Shown here: positions 35,022-44,401 of the stretch, piece after piece
Numbering within the stretch: position 1 is the first letter of the stretch
Layout of the letters: every line of letters starts with the position of its first letter
From: Actinopolymorpha singaporensis
GTDB lineage: Bacteria; Actinomycetota; Actinomycetes; Propionibacteriales; Actinopolymorphaceae
DNA: 64,000 nucleotides
Reading direction: 5' to 3'
NCBI RefSeq assembly: GCF_900104745.1
Contig: NZ_LT629732.1
Span: forward strand, 992,001-1,056,000
Position numbers and translations under genes: made by a program
The notes under the pieces: generated by a model
What the model was told of the DNA's origin: nothing
Database searches by the model: none
Seen by the model: only the letters and a program-made list of their open reading frames with translations

Positions 35022-35945
35022 TCACTCGGCCGCCGGCCAGCCCTCGAGCTGGCCGGCGCCACCCGCACGCAGATAGGCGTGGAGGCGTACGCAGGCGTCC
35101 TGGTCGCTGTCCGGCCGCAGCGTCAACTGCCGCTTGCCGGAATGCACGGACGCGACACCCCCGCCGAGCACGAGATGGTCGGTGAGGACCTCGGCCAACA
35201 GGCACACCTCAGGGGTGCTGCCGCCTCGCGCAGCCACCCTCGTACGGACGAGCGGTGTCGCCCAGATCAGCCGGCTCTCGACGACCACGAGACGCCGCTG
35301 GGTGACCAGCACCGTGACCGGCTCCCCGGCACGGCATACCAGCTCGGCGGCGAACTCGATCCGCTCGTCATCCCCCATGAACGTCGCGAGCGCACGGTCG
35401 ACCACCTCGGCCGGTAGCGGTTCGGCGGAAACGGCCTCGTCTGGCACGGGGGCTCGCACCGCCTCACCTCCCCAGCTCGTGTCGACCTCGGGGAGCGCAC
35501 CCGCTGCCCGGGCCGCGTCCAGCAGCGTGGGGAAGAAGCCGTGGAACGCCTCCCGGTCACGGATCCGCATCGTCGTGGTGAACTCACCGCCGGAGGGCCC
35601 GCCGGCCGTCCTCACCGTCACAACGAAGTCACCGAGACTGGGGCCGATCGGCCGGCCCACGAAGACGACATACGCCAGAGCCACCGCCGTCACACGTTCG
35701 CGGGACTCGAAGATGACCCGTTGGTCGGTGACAAAGGCGAAACCCGCGGCGTTCCCCTCGTGCGGGAAGCGCACCGCGACTCGCGCACGCTGCCGCTCGC
35801 CGGGTTGAAGCACCGACTTCACCCGCAGCCAGTCACGCGACTCCGCCGCGATGGCGCGGCCGCGCTGGGTCGCCGCCCGGACGTGCAGATCTTCCAGGGC
35901 ACGGTCGCCGACCGAGATGCTGACTGACTTTCTGCCGAGACGCAC
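35022..35945 (-). CDS. Hypothetical protein with two PH-like segments
   Basis: The 307-residue protein seems to contain two copies of a bacterial PH/GRAM-like fold. The motif 'GFAFVTDQRVIFESRERVTA' lies near residue 70, and 'VTVLVTQRRLVVVESRLIWA' near residue 210, each followed by strands and a closing helix. Such YokE-like domains are common in actinobacterial hypotheticals and often bind lipid or protein. The start is GTG 35945. It is convergent with the four-helix membrane protein, 18 bases between stops. Confidence 0.65.
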   Translation of the reverse strand: MRLGRKSVSISVGDRALEDLHVRAATQRGRAIAAESRDWLRVKSVLQPGERQRARVAVRFPHEGNAAGFAFVTDQRVIFESRERVTAVALAYVVFVGRPIGPSLGDFVVTVRTAGGPSGGEFTTTMRIRDREAFHGFFPTLLDAARAAGALPEVDTSWGGEAVRAPVPDEAVSAEPLPAEVVDRALATFMGDDERIEFAAELVCRAGEPVTVLVTQRRLVVVESRLIWATPLVRTRVAARGGSTPEVCLLAEVLTDHLVLGGGVASVHSGKRQLTLRPDSDQDACVRLHAYLRAGGAGQLEGWPAAE

Positions 35946-37123
35946 GAGGCCGCAGATTAGACCGTCCCGCGTATACCTCTCAAACCTGGGCGAAGCGGGC
36001 CAGCGGACCCATCACGACCTGTGCCTTCGAGGTTGCCGCGGGTGGCTGCGCAGCTCGATGTCCCTGGGTTCGGCGGTTGCTGCGGTCCGCGGGCGCGCTG
36101 CCGGGCAACGGACCGCTGATCAGCGGCTAACTCCGAACTCCACTAGCTTCGTTGATGATCGCCCCGGCTGGTCCTCGGATGGCTCCGGCAAGGGGAGGGT
36201 TAGGGCCCGTGTCGATGACCATGAGGGGGGCCGGGGCGGTCACCTTCAAGCCGGGACCGCGTCCGTGGCCTGTCCCGCATTCAGCGGCCAGTACGCCGGC
36301 CGATGACCGGCCGCCGTTGGCATCGTGGCTATGGCCACATTCGGAAGCAGTGTCAGCGTGTCGATACATGGTCAGACCGCGGCCCGCTAGCGTTCGGGCA
36401 CCCGGCCCGTTGGCTCATAGCCGCTACTCCTGGCATACCCCCGTCGTCAGTGGTCAGCGACCTCCACCTGTGGACCAACGGGCCGGGCTTCCCCCGGTTC
36501 CCGGTGCCGGCTGCTCATGTGAACCAATCCTTTTCGGCCCAGTACGGCGCCCGCGGGTCGAGTTCGTTCCCCTCGCTCACGAGCAAGTGGTGCCGAAGTG
36601 CTGTAGCTTCGCCGGACGATCGCCCCGGCGGCCTTCGCCAGGTCTTCGACCCAGCGGAGCGCCTTTCGGAGGTCAGCGCAGGTGGCCGGGGCGATCACCG
36701 CGCCGGGTAGCGGTGGCAGAAGGGTCGGAGGGTTTGGCCGGTGGCCTGGCTTGGTCCGGGAGAGCGGCAGTCCGTAGCCTGTCCCGGCGCAGGCGGGCAG
36801 CTCGCTGGCCACCCCCAACCGCCCGCCGAGGGCCGCCGCTCTTCGGGTACCCGGACCAAGCGAGTGGCCAGACCTCCGGCCCGGCATCAACCACGCACCG
36901 TCCGCCACGGCCCGGATACCCCCGCACACCGGTAGCGTCGTGCGATCCGACAGTGGATGGGCTGCAGATCCCCGTCAGGTGATGTGCACGGGCTGAATGT
37001 GCCCTGGTCAGGCGCACACCCTTGGCGAGGAAGAGGAGTTCGCCGCCCGGCCCCCTCCATCACCATGGCCGGCCACGCGGTACGCGAGATAGCGTGGGAG
37101 GCATCCCAGACTTCGGGAGAATC
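35946..37123. other. About 1.2 kb without a supported gene
   Basis: All open frames here have poor codon bias and overlap each other. A near-duplicate segment with AGCTTCG followed after 5-6 bases by GATCGCCCCGGC occurs at 36145-36168 and 36605-36629. The region may be decayed sequence; I see no promoter, RNA or mobile element I can name. Confidence 0.5.
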
Positions 37124-38266
37124 ATGCCGAAGCGGACAGATCTGTTGGTCATCGGCGCGGGGCCCTACGCCTACGCGGCTGCCGCTTTCGCGCGTGCCAA
37201 CGGGATCGACACTCACATCGTCGGCCACCCCATGGCTTTCTGGCGCGAGCAGATGCCGGCGGACATGTACCTGCGCTCGGGTCCCGACTGGCACCTCGAC
37301 GCAGACGACACCTACACCTTCGAGGCGTTCTTCGAGGACCACAACATACGGTCCGAGGAGTTCGACCCGATACCGATCGCCGTCTTCGTCGACTACGCCG
37401 AGTGGTTCCGTAGGCGTACGTCGCTCGACGTCGACGCACGCCTGGTCGACGACCTGTCCAAACCAGGCGGAGCGTTCGTCGCAACCCTGAACGACGGATC
37501 GACGATCACCGCGGACAAGGTCCTCGCCGTCCCCGGCATCGGCTCCTTCGCTCACTTCCCGTGCTGGCACACGGAGATCCCGCCGACTCGCCGGTCACAC
37601 ACGAGCGAACTTGTCCACTTCGAGAATCTTGCCGGCGCCCGCGTCGTCATCATCGGAGGGCGGCAAAGCGCCTACGAATGGGCCGCGCTGCTCTGTGACC
37701 ACGGCGCCGAGCAAGTGCACATCGTGCATCGACATCCGATTCCTGACTTCGCCAAGGTCAGCTGGGCCTTCGTGAACCCGTACGTCGACCAGACTCTGGC
37801 GCACCGGGGATGGTGGCGTCGACTCCCCGCAGAAGAACGGCAGCGGATCGTCAGCGAGTTCTGGCGAGTGGGCCGTCTCACCCTTGAGCCCTGGCTGGTC
37901 CCACGCCTCACTCCGAGCGTCGTCACCAGCCATCCCCACTGCACGGTCACGGACGTGACACCGGTCGACGAGGCTGTGCGCCTGCGGCTCTCGGATCGAT
38001 CAACCCTCACCGCGGATCATGTGATCTTCGCCTGTGGCTACAGGGCGGATCTGTCTCGTGTTCCCTTCCTTCGCGGCGTCTCGGACCAGGTACGGACGAC
38101 CGACGGTTTCCCCGACCTGACCGAAGGCTTCGAGACATCCCTTGCGGGGCTGCACGTGATCGGCTTCGCCTCGACCCGCGACTTCGGGCCCTTCTACGGA
38201 TTCACCAAGGGCTGCCCGTCATCCGCGCGCATCGCGGTGGACGAAGCGATGCACCGCGCCGCCTGA
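37124..38266 (+). CDS. FAD/NAD(P)-dependent oxidoreductase, monooxygenase-like
   Basis: The 380-residue protein from ATG 37124 (GGGAGA upstream) has an N-terminal FAD Rossmann motif 'LLVIGAGPYAYAAAAFARAN' and a central second Rossmann motif 'ARVVIIGGRQSAYEWAALL' for NAD(P)H. The 'ADMYLRSGPDWHLDADDTYT' segment and the closing 'GLHVIGFASTRDFGPFYGFT' are typical of the group containing siderophore amine N-hydroxylases and flavin-containing monooxygenases. The substrate is unknown. It is followed by a broken alcohol dehydrogenase gene. Confidence 0.88.
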   Translation: MPKRTDLLVIGAGPYAYAAAAFARANGIDTHIVGHPMAFWREQMPADMYLRSGPDWHLDADDTYTFEAFFEDHNIRSEEFDPIPIAVFVDYAEWFRRRTSLDVDARLVDDLSKPGGAFVATLNDGSTITADKVLAVPGIGSFAHFPCWHTEIPPTRRSHTSELVHFENLAGARVVIIGGRQSAYEWAALLCDHGAEQVHIVHRHPIPDFAKVSWAFVNPYVDQTLAHRGWWRRLPAEERQRIVSEFWRVGRLTLEPWLVPRLTPSVVTSHPHCTVTDVTPVDEAVRLRLSDRSTLTADHVIFACGYRADLSRVPFLRGVSDQVRTTDGFPDLTEGFETSLAGLHVIGFASTRDFGPFYGFTKGCPSSARIAVDEAMHRAA

Positions 38267-38430
38267 CCGACCACCGATGGGACGTCCCTACCGAGCATGT
38301 GCGGCAGTGACGCATGACCACCGCAGGAGTGGGCACGAGGCCCGTAGCCGAGGTCAAGGCCCAGCCCGCAGAGCCCGCCGAACCCCCTGGGGTCGCAGGC
38401 TTCCCAGCACACCCCCAGGAGGCTTCTCAT

Positions 38431-38992
38431 GAAGCGAGGTCCCCGACGCGGAGATCGAACGTCCTACCGACATTCTCGTGCGGATCACCGCCGCCAACAT
38501 CTGCGGCTCGGACCTGCATATGTATGAGGGCCGGACCGACTTCGAAACCGGCCGCTGGTTCGGCCACGAGAACCTGGGCGAGGTCATTGAGGTCGGCGAT
38601 GGCGTCGACAAGGTGAAGGTCGGCGAGCGGGTGGTCCTGCCATTCAACATCTCCTGCGGGTTCTGCAAGAACTGCGAGCGCGGGTTCACCAACTACTGCC
38701 TGACCACCCAGCCGGACCCGAAGATGGCCGGCGCGGCCTACGGCTTCGCAGCAATGGGTCCGTGGGCAGGCGGGCAGGCTGAGCTGATGCGAGTGGCTGG
38801 CCGACATCTTCCCCACCAGCTACCACGCCACCGAGATGGCCGGGGTCGTCCCCGGCGACTCGGTGGTGATCTACGGCGCCGGTCCAGTGGGGCTGATGGC
38901 AGCGCTGTCGGCCACGATCAAGGGCGCCAGCAATGGTCGTCGACCGCCACCCGGACCGAATGCGGCTGGCCAAGGAACTGTCATGGCGGACC
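38431..38992 (+). pseudogene. Broken zinc-dependent formaldehyde/alcohol dehydrogenase gene
   Basis: Pieces in different plus-strand frames rebuild a medium-chain dehydrogenase of the glutathione-independent formaldehyde type. These are 'EVPDAEIERPTDILV', 'RITAANICGSDLHMYEGRTD', then 'CGFCKNCERG' (structural-zinc cysteines), 'ADIFPTSYHATEMAG' and 'VVIYGAGPVGLMAALSATIK' (NAD Rossmann). The N-terminus is missing, the segment between the structural-zinc loop and 'ADIFPT' is deleted, and the frame changes again at 'VVDRHPDRMRLAKEL', after which nothing remains. Several independent lesions show it is dead. Confidence 0.82.
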
Positions 38993-39217
38993 TCGACCAC
39001 AGCGCTGCAGGCCCGATGCCAAGTCCTGGGGCAAACGGGTTCGGACCAGCGATCGCGCGTGCCCCCAGCCACGCCGGCGGGTGTGTCAGCTTGACCGCTG
39101 CTCGACGGCTTCTGGATCGGCGACCGTGAATAGGGCGCGCCTTGACCGCTGCGGAGCGATGGACGACGCTCGAGGAATAGACACCCATCGCGGCACAATC
39201 TGCGCTTGTGCGGTCCG

Positions 39218-40321
39218 ATGACAGGTTCGCCAGAGGTCGCGGTGATCGGGGGCGGGATCGTTGGCCTCTCGACTGCGTACGCGTTACGTGAGCAGGGCGT
39301 CGCGGTGCGCCTGTACGAGACCGGTTTGCCCGGCGGCGGCCAGTCCGCCGGCGAGTCGCGAATCTTCCGGCATGCGCACGACGACCCTCGGCTCGTCGCG
39401 TTCGCGCGCAAGAGCCGCGGAGTGTGGGCTGAGTGGGCCGAACGGTTCAACGTCGAGCTGGTCTCATCAGATGGTGCGGTGGCAATCGGCGAAAGCGCGC
39501 TCGCGCGGCTGCGTGTGCTCGACCGTGTCGGCGGCGTGCCCGCGCGCGCGATCGATTCAGACGAGCTCGCCGAGCGAATGCCGCTGCTCGCTGGGTACTC
39601 CGGACCAGCGATGTTCGACGAGGCGGGCGGCGCGATCCGTACGCGCGCCACCATCAAAGCGCTCGCGGGTCAGCTCGGGGACGCCGTCGTAACTGGCGAG
39701 GTGGTCTCGATCGAACCCCGCGGCAGTAGGACGGTTGAGGTGCGTAGCGTCACCGACTGCGCTGTCTACTCGAATGTAGTCGTGTGCGCCGGCCGCGAAA
39801 CCGCACGCCTGGCGCGAAGCGTCGGCCTTTCGCTGCCAGTTCGCCTGGCCGCACACGTGCGGCTGACTTTCGCCGTGAAGGCCGCCGCCCCGGCGCGGGT
39901 CGCGTGCCTGCAGGACGGCAGCGGCGACTTCGGCGAAGTCGGCGTCTACGCGACGCCGCTGCCGGGCAACAGCCGCTATGCGGTCGGACTCAGCGAGACT
40001 GTCGGCGTCCGCGACGATGGGACGTTCATCGACCCGGCGGCAGTTCGATCACTGGACGAACGTGCACGCGATTACGTGGCACGGGCGCTGCCTGGCCTCG
40101 ACCCGGAGCCGCGCGAGTTTGTCCACTGCTGGGTGACCGACCTCCCGTGGAGTGAGGACGGCGTGGCCGTCTGGGAGGCAGGTCGAATCCTTTTCGTGGC
40201 CGGCCACAATCTCTTCAAGCAGGCACCATCACTGGGTCGCGCCCTCGCGCGGGCCACGACCGGCGACGGTCTCGCCGCCGAGCTCACGCCCGAGGCGCGC
40301 CTCGGCGAACCCCAGCAATAG
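39218..40321 (+). CDS. FAD-dependent oxidoreductase (DAO / sarcosine-oxidase-like)
   Basis: The 367-residue protein begins with the FAD dinucleotide fold 'VAVIGGGIVGLSTAYALREQ' and 'RLYETGLPGGGQSAGESRIF', followed by 'RHAHDDPRLVAFARKSRGVW' as in monomeric sarcosine and N-methyltryptophan oxidases. 'LFVAGHNLFKQAPSLGRALA' is the C-terminal FAD-binding end. It probably oxidises a secondary or primary amine with H2O2 release. The alternative TTG start at 39206 adds four residues. Codon use is slightly less GC-biased than in neighbours. Confidence 0.88.
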   Translation: MTGSPEVAVIGGGIVGLSTAYALREQGVAVRLYETGLPGGGQSAGESRIFRHAHDDPRLVAFARKSRGVWAEWAERFNVELVSSDGAVAIGESALARLRVLDRVGGVPARAIDSDELAERMPLLAGYSGPAMFDEAGGAIRTRATIKALAGQLGDAVVTGEVVSIEPRGSRTVEVRSVTDCAVYSNVVVCAGRETARLARSVGLSLPVRLAAHVRLTFAVKAAAPARVACLQDGSGDFGEVGVYATPLPGNSRYAVGLSETVGVRDDGTFIDPAAVRSLDERARDYVARALPGLDPEPREFVHCWVTDLPWSEDGVAVWEAGRILFVAGHNLFKQAPSLGRALARATTGDGLAAELTPEARLGEPQQ

Positions 40322-40861
40322 TTCCCGGGGACCCTTCGGGCGCCGCACTCAGGGAGTCGCTGCAAGCGGTCGGCGCGGAGCGGTGTGGTCGCTGCGGACG
40401 CGAGGGTCCCCGCGCGACAATGTGACCAGGTGACTTGCGTACGAGCCGTTGGGCTGGCGACCCGCCACCTGGTACCCGGTCCGCCGCTCCCGACTGACGC
40501 ACTCGCTGGAAACGTGGCGCCAAGACAGCAGCCGCGGCCGAACCTTGGGTGATGCCGTCACGGTGCGGGCTACGGTGGGCATCGAAGGCACCTGACCGTT
40601 GTCGGGACGCTGAGGGCCTCCACGTCACCTGGAACGCTTGCCTAGAACGCCGTTCTGCCGAGTTCGTTCCGCTCGGAGGGTCGCTATCCAGATACACCAT
40701 GGGCCTCTCCAAGAATGCTTGAAGAGCAGGAAGGCACCCGGTCAGGAGTTTCCAAGAATTTCCAAGGAATCGCGTCGACCGCGAGTGACTTTTGCTACCG
40801 GGTCGAACACAAGCCCAGATCATAAAGACATAAGACAACGCCCCAAGTAGCGTTGCCCGCC
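40322..40861. other. Intergenic region with hairpins and a direct repeat
   Basis: GGGGACCCT at 40327-40335 and AGGGTCCCC at 40403-40411 could form a stem just after the oxidase stop. TTTCCAAG occurs twice in tandem at about 40758-40776. CAACGC...GCGTTG forms a small hairpin immediately before the next ATG. No coding frame is convincing. The AT-rich stretch at about 40815-40835 may be a promoter. Confidence 0.45.
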
Positions 40862-41089
40862 ATGACGACCTGCCCGGACACCATCCCCGCCGTCGTCTAC
40901 CTGCGGACGGGCGACCAGTTGCAGGTCATCGCGTTCCGCGCCGGGATAAGCGACGGCGGGCTGATCCTGTACGAGCTGGCGCTGCAGGACGGCAGCCCGC
41001 TCCGCCTCGACGTCACCATGGTCGAGCGGGTGTGGCTGGAGCAGATGCCGGCCGGGTCGGCGGTCATCCTCGGGCGCTCCGACGCGTGA
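40862..41089 (+). CDS. Small hypothetical protein (75 aa)
   Basis: The product begins MTTCPDTIPAVVYLRTGDQL and forms a predicted all-beta small protein ('YELALQDGSPLRLDVTMVER' then 'VWLEQMPAGSAVILG'). It is coding-like with strong third-position GC, preceded by AT-rich DNA. No family is recognised. A hairpin (41093-41133) follows four bases after the stop. Confidence 0.55.
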   Translation: MTTCPDTIPAVVYLRTGDQLQVIAFRAGISDGGLILYELALQDGSPLRLDVTMVERVWLEQMPAGSAVILGRSDA

Positions 41090-41092
41090 AAC

Positions 41093-41397
41093 CGGCCCCG
41101 CGCCCTCGGGGTGATGTAGGGGACGCGGGGCCGACGGGTGGGCGGAGTGTGACGGGCCAACTTCGGGCCCACTTGTGGACGCGAACGACCCAGACACCGA
41201 TCGGTCACGGGTCGTGTCGCCCACGCAGGTCCGTCATTCCGGCTCCAAGATGAGAATCGGCCCCGCGCCCGGAGGGGGGAGGTGGGCGCGGGGCCGACAG
41301 GCGGACGGCCCGGGAGGTGGTTTGACAGTCACCGGGCGGCCGGCCTTGCCACGTGAACGACCCAGCCACCCATCAGTTACGGGTCGTACCACCGGTA
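41093..41397. repeat. Two tandem copies of a hairpin-rich unit (~165-172 bp period)
   Basis: Each copy starts with a perfect stem: 41093-41102/41124-41133 (CGGCCCCGCG/CGCGGGGCCG) and 41258-41270/41284-41296 (CGGCCCCGCGCCC/GGGCGCGGGGCCG). About 50-60 bases later each copy has a second stem: ACGACCC/GGGTCGT at 41185-41215 and 41357-41387. The second stem has a largely conserved internal sequence (CAG-CACC-ATC-GT). The first hairpin of copy 1 could terminate the 75-aa gene; the second stem of each copy, read on the minus strand, encodes the same '(H/Y)DP-stop'. The role is unknown. Confidence 0.65.
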
Positions 41398-41590
41398 CGC
41401 CACGAGACCGCCCGGAACGCCGCTTCGCAGTAGCCCCGACTCCTCCATCGCCTTGAGGTCGCGTGGCGGCAAGAAGTGGGCGGGATGATCACCAGTCGAC
41501 CAGAACCGCACACGGCCGGGCAGGCGCTGTGTGCCGAGCGGGCCTGCCACTGGCGAGTTTCGTTGGGAACCCCCAAGGTGGTGAGCGATC
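41377..41590 (-). pseudogene. C-terminal fragment of an unknown protein
   Basis: One minus-strand frame has clear coding character: 'RLPGRVRFWSTGDHPAHFLP', then 'PRDLKAMEESGLLRSGVPGG', then 'LVAYRWYDP' and TAA at 41377-41379. Upstream the signal disappears, and another frame ('RIGRPRTGHRVGSLTTLGVP') looks coding, so a frameshift near 41590 is likely. I cannot name the family. Confidence 0.4.
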
Positions 41591-41847
41591 CGACCCGGTG
41601 TCCGGTCCGTGGTCGCCCGATGCGCGCTGCGGTCGATCGAAATCGACGCATCCTGTCGATCACCGAGTTCGTTGCGTTGACCGGCTGAGTTTGCTCAAGA
41701 CGGGTGCGGTCCTGTCCTCTGTGGCCTCTCCAGCTGATAGGGCCGGGGTGTCTTCGTGGTACCACAACCAAAGTCTGCGCCTCGCCGTATGCGTGTAAGA
41801 AACGCCTGACCGGCCCGTCCTCCGCCGAGAGATGCCATGCAGGTGAA

Positions 41848-41909
41848 GCGGAGGGCATGGGATCGAACCCACGACCGAGAGGGGTCCCTCGGTAGCGGTT
41901 TTCAAGACC
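41848..41909 (-). tRNA. 3' half of a tRNA-Ser(UGA) gene, probable att site copy 1
   Basis: On the minus strand: a CTTGAAA anticodon loop (UGA), a long variable arm (CGAGGGACCCCTCTCG), a T-arm GTGGGTTCGATCCCAT and the acceptor end GCCCTCCGC. The 5' acceptor strand and D-arm are absent, so it is not a functional tRNA. It matches the copy at 52975 in about 51 of 54 bases in direct orientation, as expected for integration-site duplications. Confidence 0.85.
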
Positions 41910-41959
41910 CGAAGGACTTCGGGCTTGACCTGCGGCTTTCCCGAGCGCATGTCGTCAGC

Positions 41960-42170
41960 CGAGCCCATTCCCCGCGATGTTCTGTATCCTTCGCCGAGTT
42001 CGGTCTACAACTGGCAGGCCCACGGGCAGGTCCCTGCCCGCCGCAGTCCCGCTGGACGCTGGGTGCATCCCGTGGATTCCCGCCACCCAGGAGATCTACC
42101 GGCAGAAGGTCGCCAAGTCCTTCCGCCTCAAGCCTCGTCCGCCGCGCGTGAGCCCTCGCCCGAGGCGGCC
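41960..42170 (+). pseudogene. Possible excisionase-like helix-turn-helix remnant
   Basis: The plus-strand reading 'PSSVYNWQAHGQVPARRSPA' (then GRW) resembles the HTH of excisionase/MerR-type proteins. A neighbouring frame continues 'IPATQEIYRQKVAKSFRLKP'. There is no intact start or frame. It lies just inside the tRNA-fragment boundary, which is where an excision gene would be expected. Confidence 0.35.
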
Positions 42171-42326
42171 GCTCCCGGGCGAGCCGGCGCACCGCCGATC
42201 GACCCGCGACCTAACCGCCCAGGCGTACAAGAGCGACGTCTTGCCGCGGTGCGCGGGCGCCTGGTCACCGGACCGCCCACCCGTCGGGAACGCTTTGACT
42301 GTCGGTAGTTCCTTGCCGCAGAGGCA

Positions 42327-43400
42327 TCAGATGTCCTGATCAGGATCGTAGAAGAAGATGCTGGATGCGGCTTCCTGCTGGAAGAGCACGGAGGGCCACC
42401 ACGGCGCGTCCGGCGGAACCTGTACCACGGTGGCCCGCCGCTCCAGTTCCGCGGTGACGTCGTTGTCGAGGACGCTCCGGGCGGAAGGGGGCTGGTGCAT
42501 CAGGAAGCCGCGCGGACCGAGGTACAGGTAGCCGTCGATTCCCGGGTAGCCCTTGCCCGGATCCAGCGGCGCGTCTCCGGGCAGCGAGAAGTAGGAGGAG
42601 TCCAACTCGCCCAGCCAGGTGCCCTTGAAGGTGGTGAGCGACGGCACGGGCCAGGAGGCCATCCGCCGTTCCAGCTCGTCGTTGTCCTTCGCGAACCCGA
42701 GATGTCCGGTGATGACGAAGGTCGAGTTCGGATAGGTCTGCTCGTAGATCTCGGCGGCGCCCCTGCCGTGCCGCAGATGACCCGTCCCCATCAGGATGAG
42801 GGCCTTGCGTCGCTTCGAGAGCACCTCGCTCTCCAGCACGGAGGCGATGTGCTGGTCCCGGTCGGCGAGGAACGGGTAGAAGTCCGCGGGACTGGTCACT
42901 TTGCTCCAGTCGATTGGTGGTTCGCACGCCAGGACCCGCAGCTTCTTCGCACGGGGCAGCCGCTGGTTGATCCGGCGTACCAGGGGGTAGAGCTGTTCGT
43001 AGAAGGTCGAGTAGCTGCCGGCGGCGTTCAGGCCGTTGCGCCACACCTGCCGCACCTCGGCGAAGGGCACGTCCCCGCCCGCGATGTACTCGTCCAGCAT
43101 CGGTTGGTACAGCGAGTTGCCGTTCTCCGCGACGATGTCGGTCACGACGGACGGCAGGCGGGGGTTGCACACCAGGGAGATGAGGAATTCGTCGATATTC
43201 CGGACGCCGTGCGATGGGCTCAACCCGCCCACTATCGGGTAGGTGTTGAAGGCGGCCAGCATGGCGTCCTGAGCGCCCCGTGGAGCTGTTCCGGCAGGAG
43301 TGTCCTCGGCCCCCGCCGGACCGGCCAGTACAGCACCGGCCAGGGCGGTACCGGCAAGCATGGTTCCCCCGGCGCCTACCAGGAAGTTGCGACGTCGCAT
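42327..43400 (-). CDS. Tat-signal secreted protein of unknown function
   Basis: The 357-residue protein starts MRRRNFLVGAGGTMLAGTAL, a twin-arginine-type signal (R-R-N-F-L) followed by a hydrophobic core and an A-x-A cleavage site (PAGAED). The mature part is soluble: 'CNPRLPSVVTDIVAENGNSL', 'LVRRINQRLPRAKKLRVLAC', 'LILMGTGHLRHGRGAAEIY'. The last part, with GTGHLRHG, suggests a metal- or substrate-binding His cluster as in ChaN/TraB-like or erythromycin-esterase-like proteins, but I cannot assign it. Tat export implies folding or cofactor insertion before export. Confidence 0.75.
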   Translation of the reverse strand: MRRRNFLVGAGGTMLAGTALAGAVLAGPAGAEDTPAGTAPRGAQDAMLAAFNTYPIVGGLSPSHGVRNIDEFLISLVCNPRLPSVVTDIVAENGNSLYQPMLDEYIAGGDVPFAEVRQVWRNGLNAAGSYSTFYEQLYPLVRRINQRLPRAKKLRVLACEPPIDWSKVTSPADFYPFLADRDQHIASVLESEVLSKRRKALILMGTGHLRHGRGAAEIYEQTYPNSTFVITGHLGFAKDNDELERRMASWPVPSLTTFKGTWLGELDSSYFSLPGDAPLDPGKGYPGIDGYLYLGPRGFLMHQPPSARSVLDNDVTAELERRATVVQVPPDAPWWPSVLFQQEAASSIFFYDPDQDI

Positions 43401-43714
43401 CAGGTGGTCTCCGTTTCGTGGTTGCCCGCGTCAGCGGGTCGATGGCGGATGGTGCGGCGCTGTTAGGCGTCGCGGATTAGCACCAGGGGTGCCGCCGGTG
43501 AGCAGCGCCCCGGCGGCCACGCGTTCGTCAGCTTTGCGCAGCCCGGTGATTTCGATGGTCGCCTCACTCATCCGAGTGTCCTTCTCCGTCCGTGATTCCG
43601 GTTCGACGCTCGTTGTACGCCGGTGCCGGTCTCGACACGGTGCGCGCGGCTGATACCTGGCTGAGACCGACGGCCTGGCATGCTTGGAGCAGGTCAGCCG
43701 CTGTGTGAAGGAAC
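43401..43714. other. Intergenic region, no gene seen
   Basis: This divergent gap between the Tat-signal protein gene and the response regulator probably carries both promoters. I see no conserved RNA or repeat. Confidence 0.4.
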
Positions 43715-43723
43715 GTGCCCGCC

Positions 43724-44401
43724 GTGAGAGTGCTGGTGGTCGAGGACTTCGAGCCCATGGCCCGGGCGATCCTGACTGGACTGCGGCGCGAAGGAATGGC
43801 TGTCGATGTCGTGTACGACGGCGGTGCCGCGCTCAGCCACCTGGCACTGACCCGCTACGACGTCGTGGTGCTGGACCGGGACCTACCCGGCGTGCACGGC
43901 GACCAGATCTGCCGCCGACTGGCCGCTGGGCGCTCACCCAGCCGAATCCTCATGCTCACCGCGGCGGGCAGCCTCGACGACCGGGTGGAAGGTCTCGGCA
44001 TGGGCGCCGACGACTACCTGGCCAAGCCGTTCGACTTCCCGGAGTTGATCGCCCGCGTGCGTGCACTCGGTCGCCGCGCCGCGCCTCCGGTACCCCCGAT
44101 GCTGAGCCACGGCGACATCCGCCTCGACCCCGGCAGCCGGGCCGCGTTCCGGGCCGGGCGGCGCCTGCCGCTCAGCGCGAAGGAGTTCGCCGTCCTGGAG
44201 CACCTGCTCACCCGCGCAGGCAAGGTGGTCTCCGCCGAGGAACTCCTGGAACGGGTCTGGGACGAGGCCGCCGACCCCTTCACCACCGCGGTCAAGCAGA
44301 CGATGTACCGGCTGCGGGCCAAACTCGGCGATCCACCCGTCATCGATACCGTGCGCGACGGCGGGTACCGGATCGGAGAACCCGATGCCCCCGTTGCCTG
44401 A
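43724..44401 (+). CDS. OmpR-family response regulator
   Basis: The ~225-residue protein has a receiver domain ('RVLVVEDFEPMARAILTGLR', phospho-acceptor Asp in 'VVVLDRDLPGVHG', 'DDYLAKPFDFPELIARVRAL' with the conserved Lys). The C-terminal winged helix reads 'SAKEFAVLEHLLTRAGKVVS', 'TTAVKQTMYRLRAKLGDPPV' and 'GYRIGE'. It is the DNA-binding partner of the downstream kinase. GTG 43724 is preferred because GAAGGA lies about 11 bases upstream; the GTG at 43715 is too close to it. The stop lies 17 bases inside the kinase gene. Confidence 0.93.
   Translation: MRVLVVEDFEPMARAILTGLRREGMAVDVVYDGGAALSHLALTRYDVVVLDRDLPGVHGDQICRRLAAGRSPSRILMLTAAGSLDDRVEGLGMGADDYLAKPFDFPELIARVRALGRRAAPPVPPMLSHGDIRLDPGSRAAFRAGRRLPLSAKEFAVLEHLLTRAGKVVSAEELLERVWDEAADPFTTAVKQTMYRLRAKLGDPPVIDTVRDGGYRIGEPDAPVA

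Noticed and set aside
36152-36982. A 276-residue plus-strand frame
   Set aside because: Codon use and composition are noise-like and it overlaps several other equally long frames.
41848-41909. Functional tRNA-Ser gene
   Set aside because: The 5' acceptor strand and D-arm are missing, so no cloverleaf can form.
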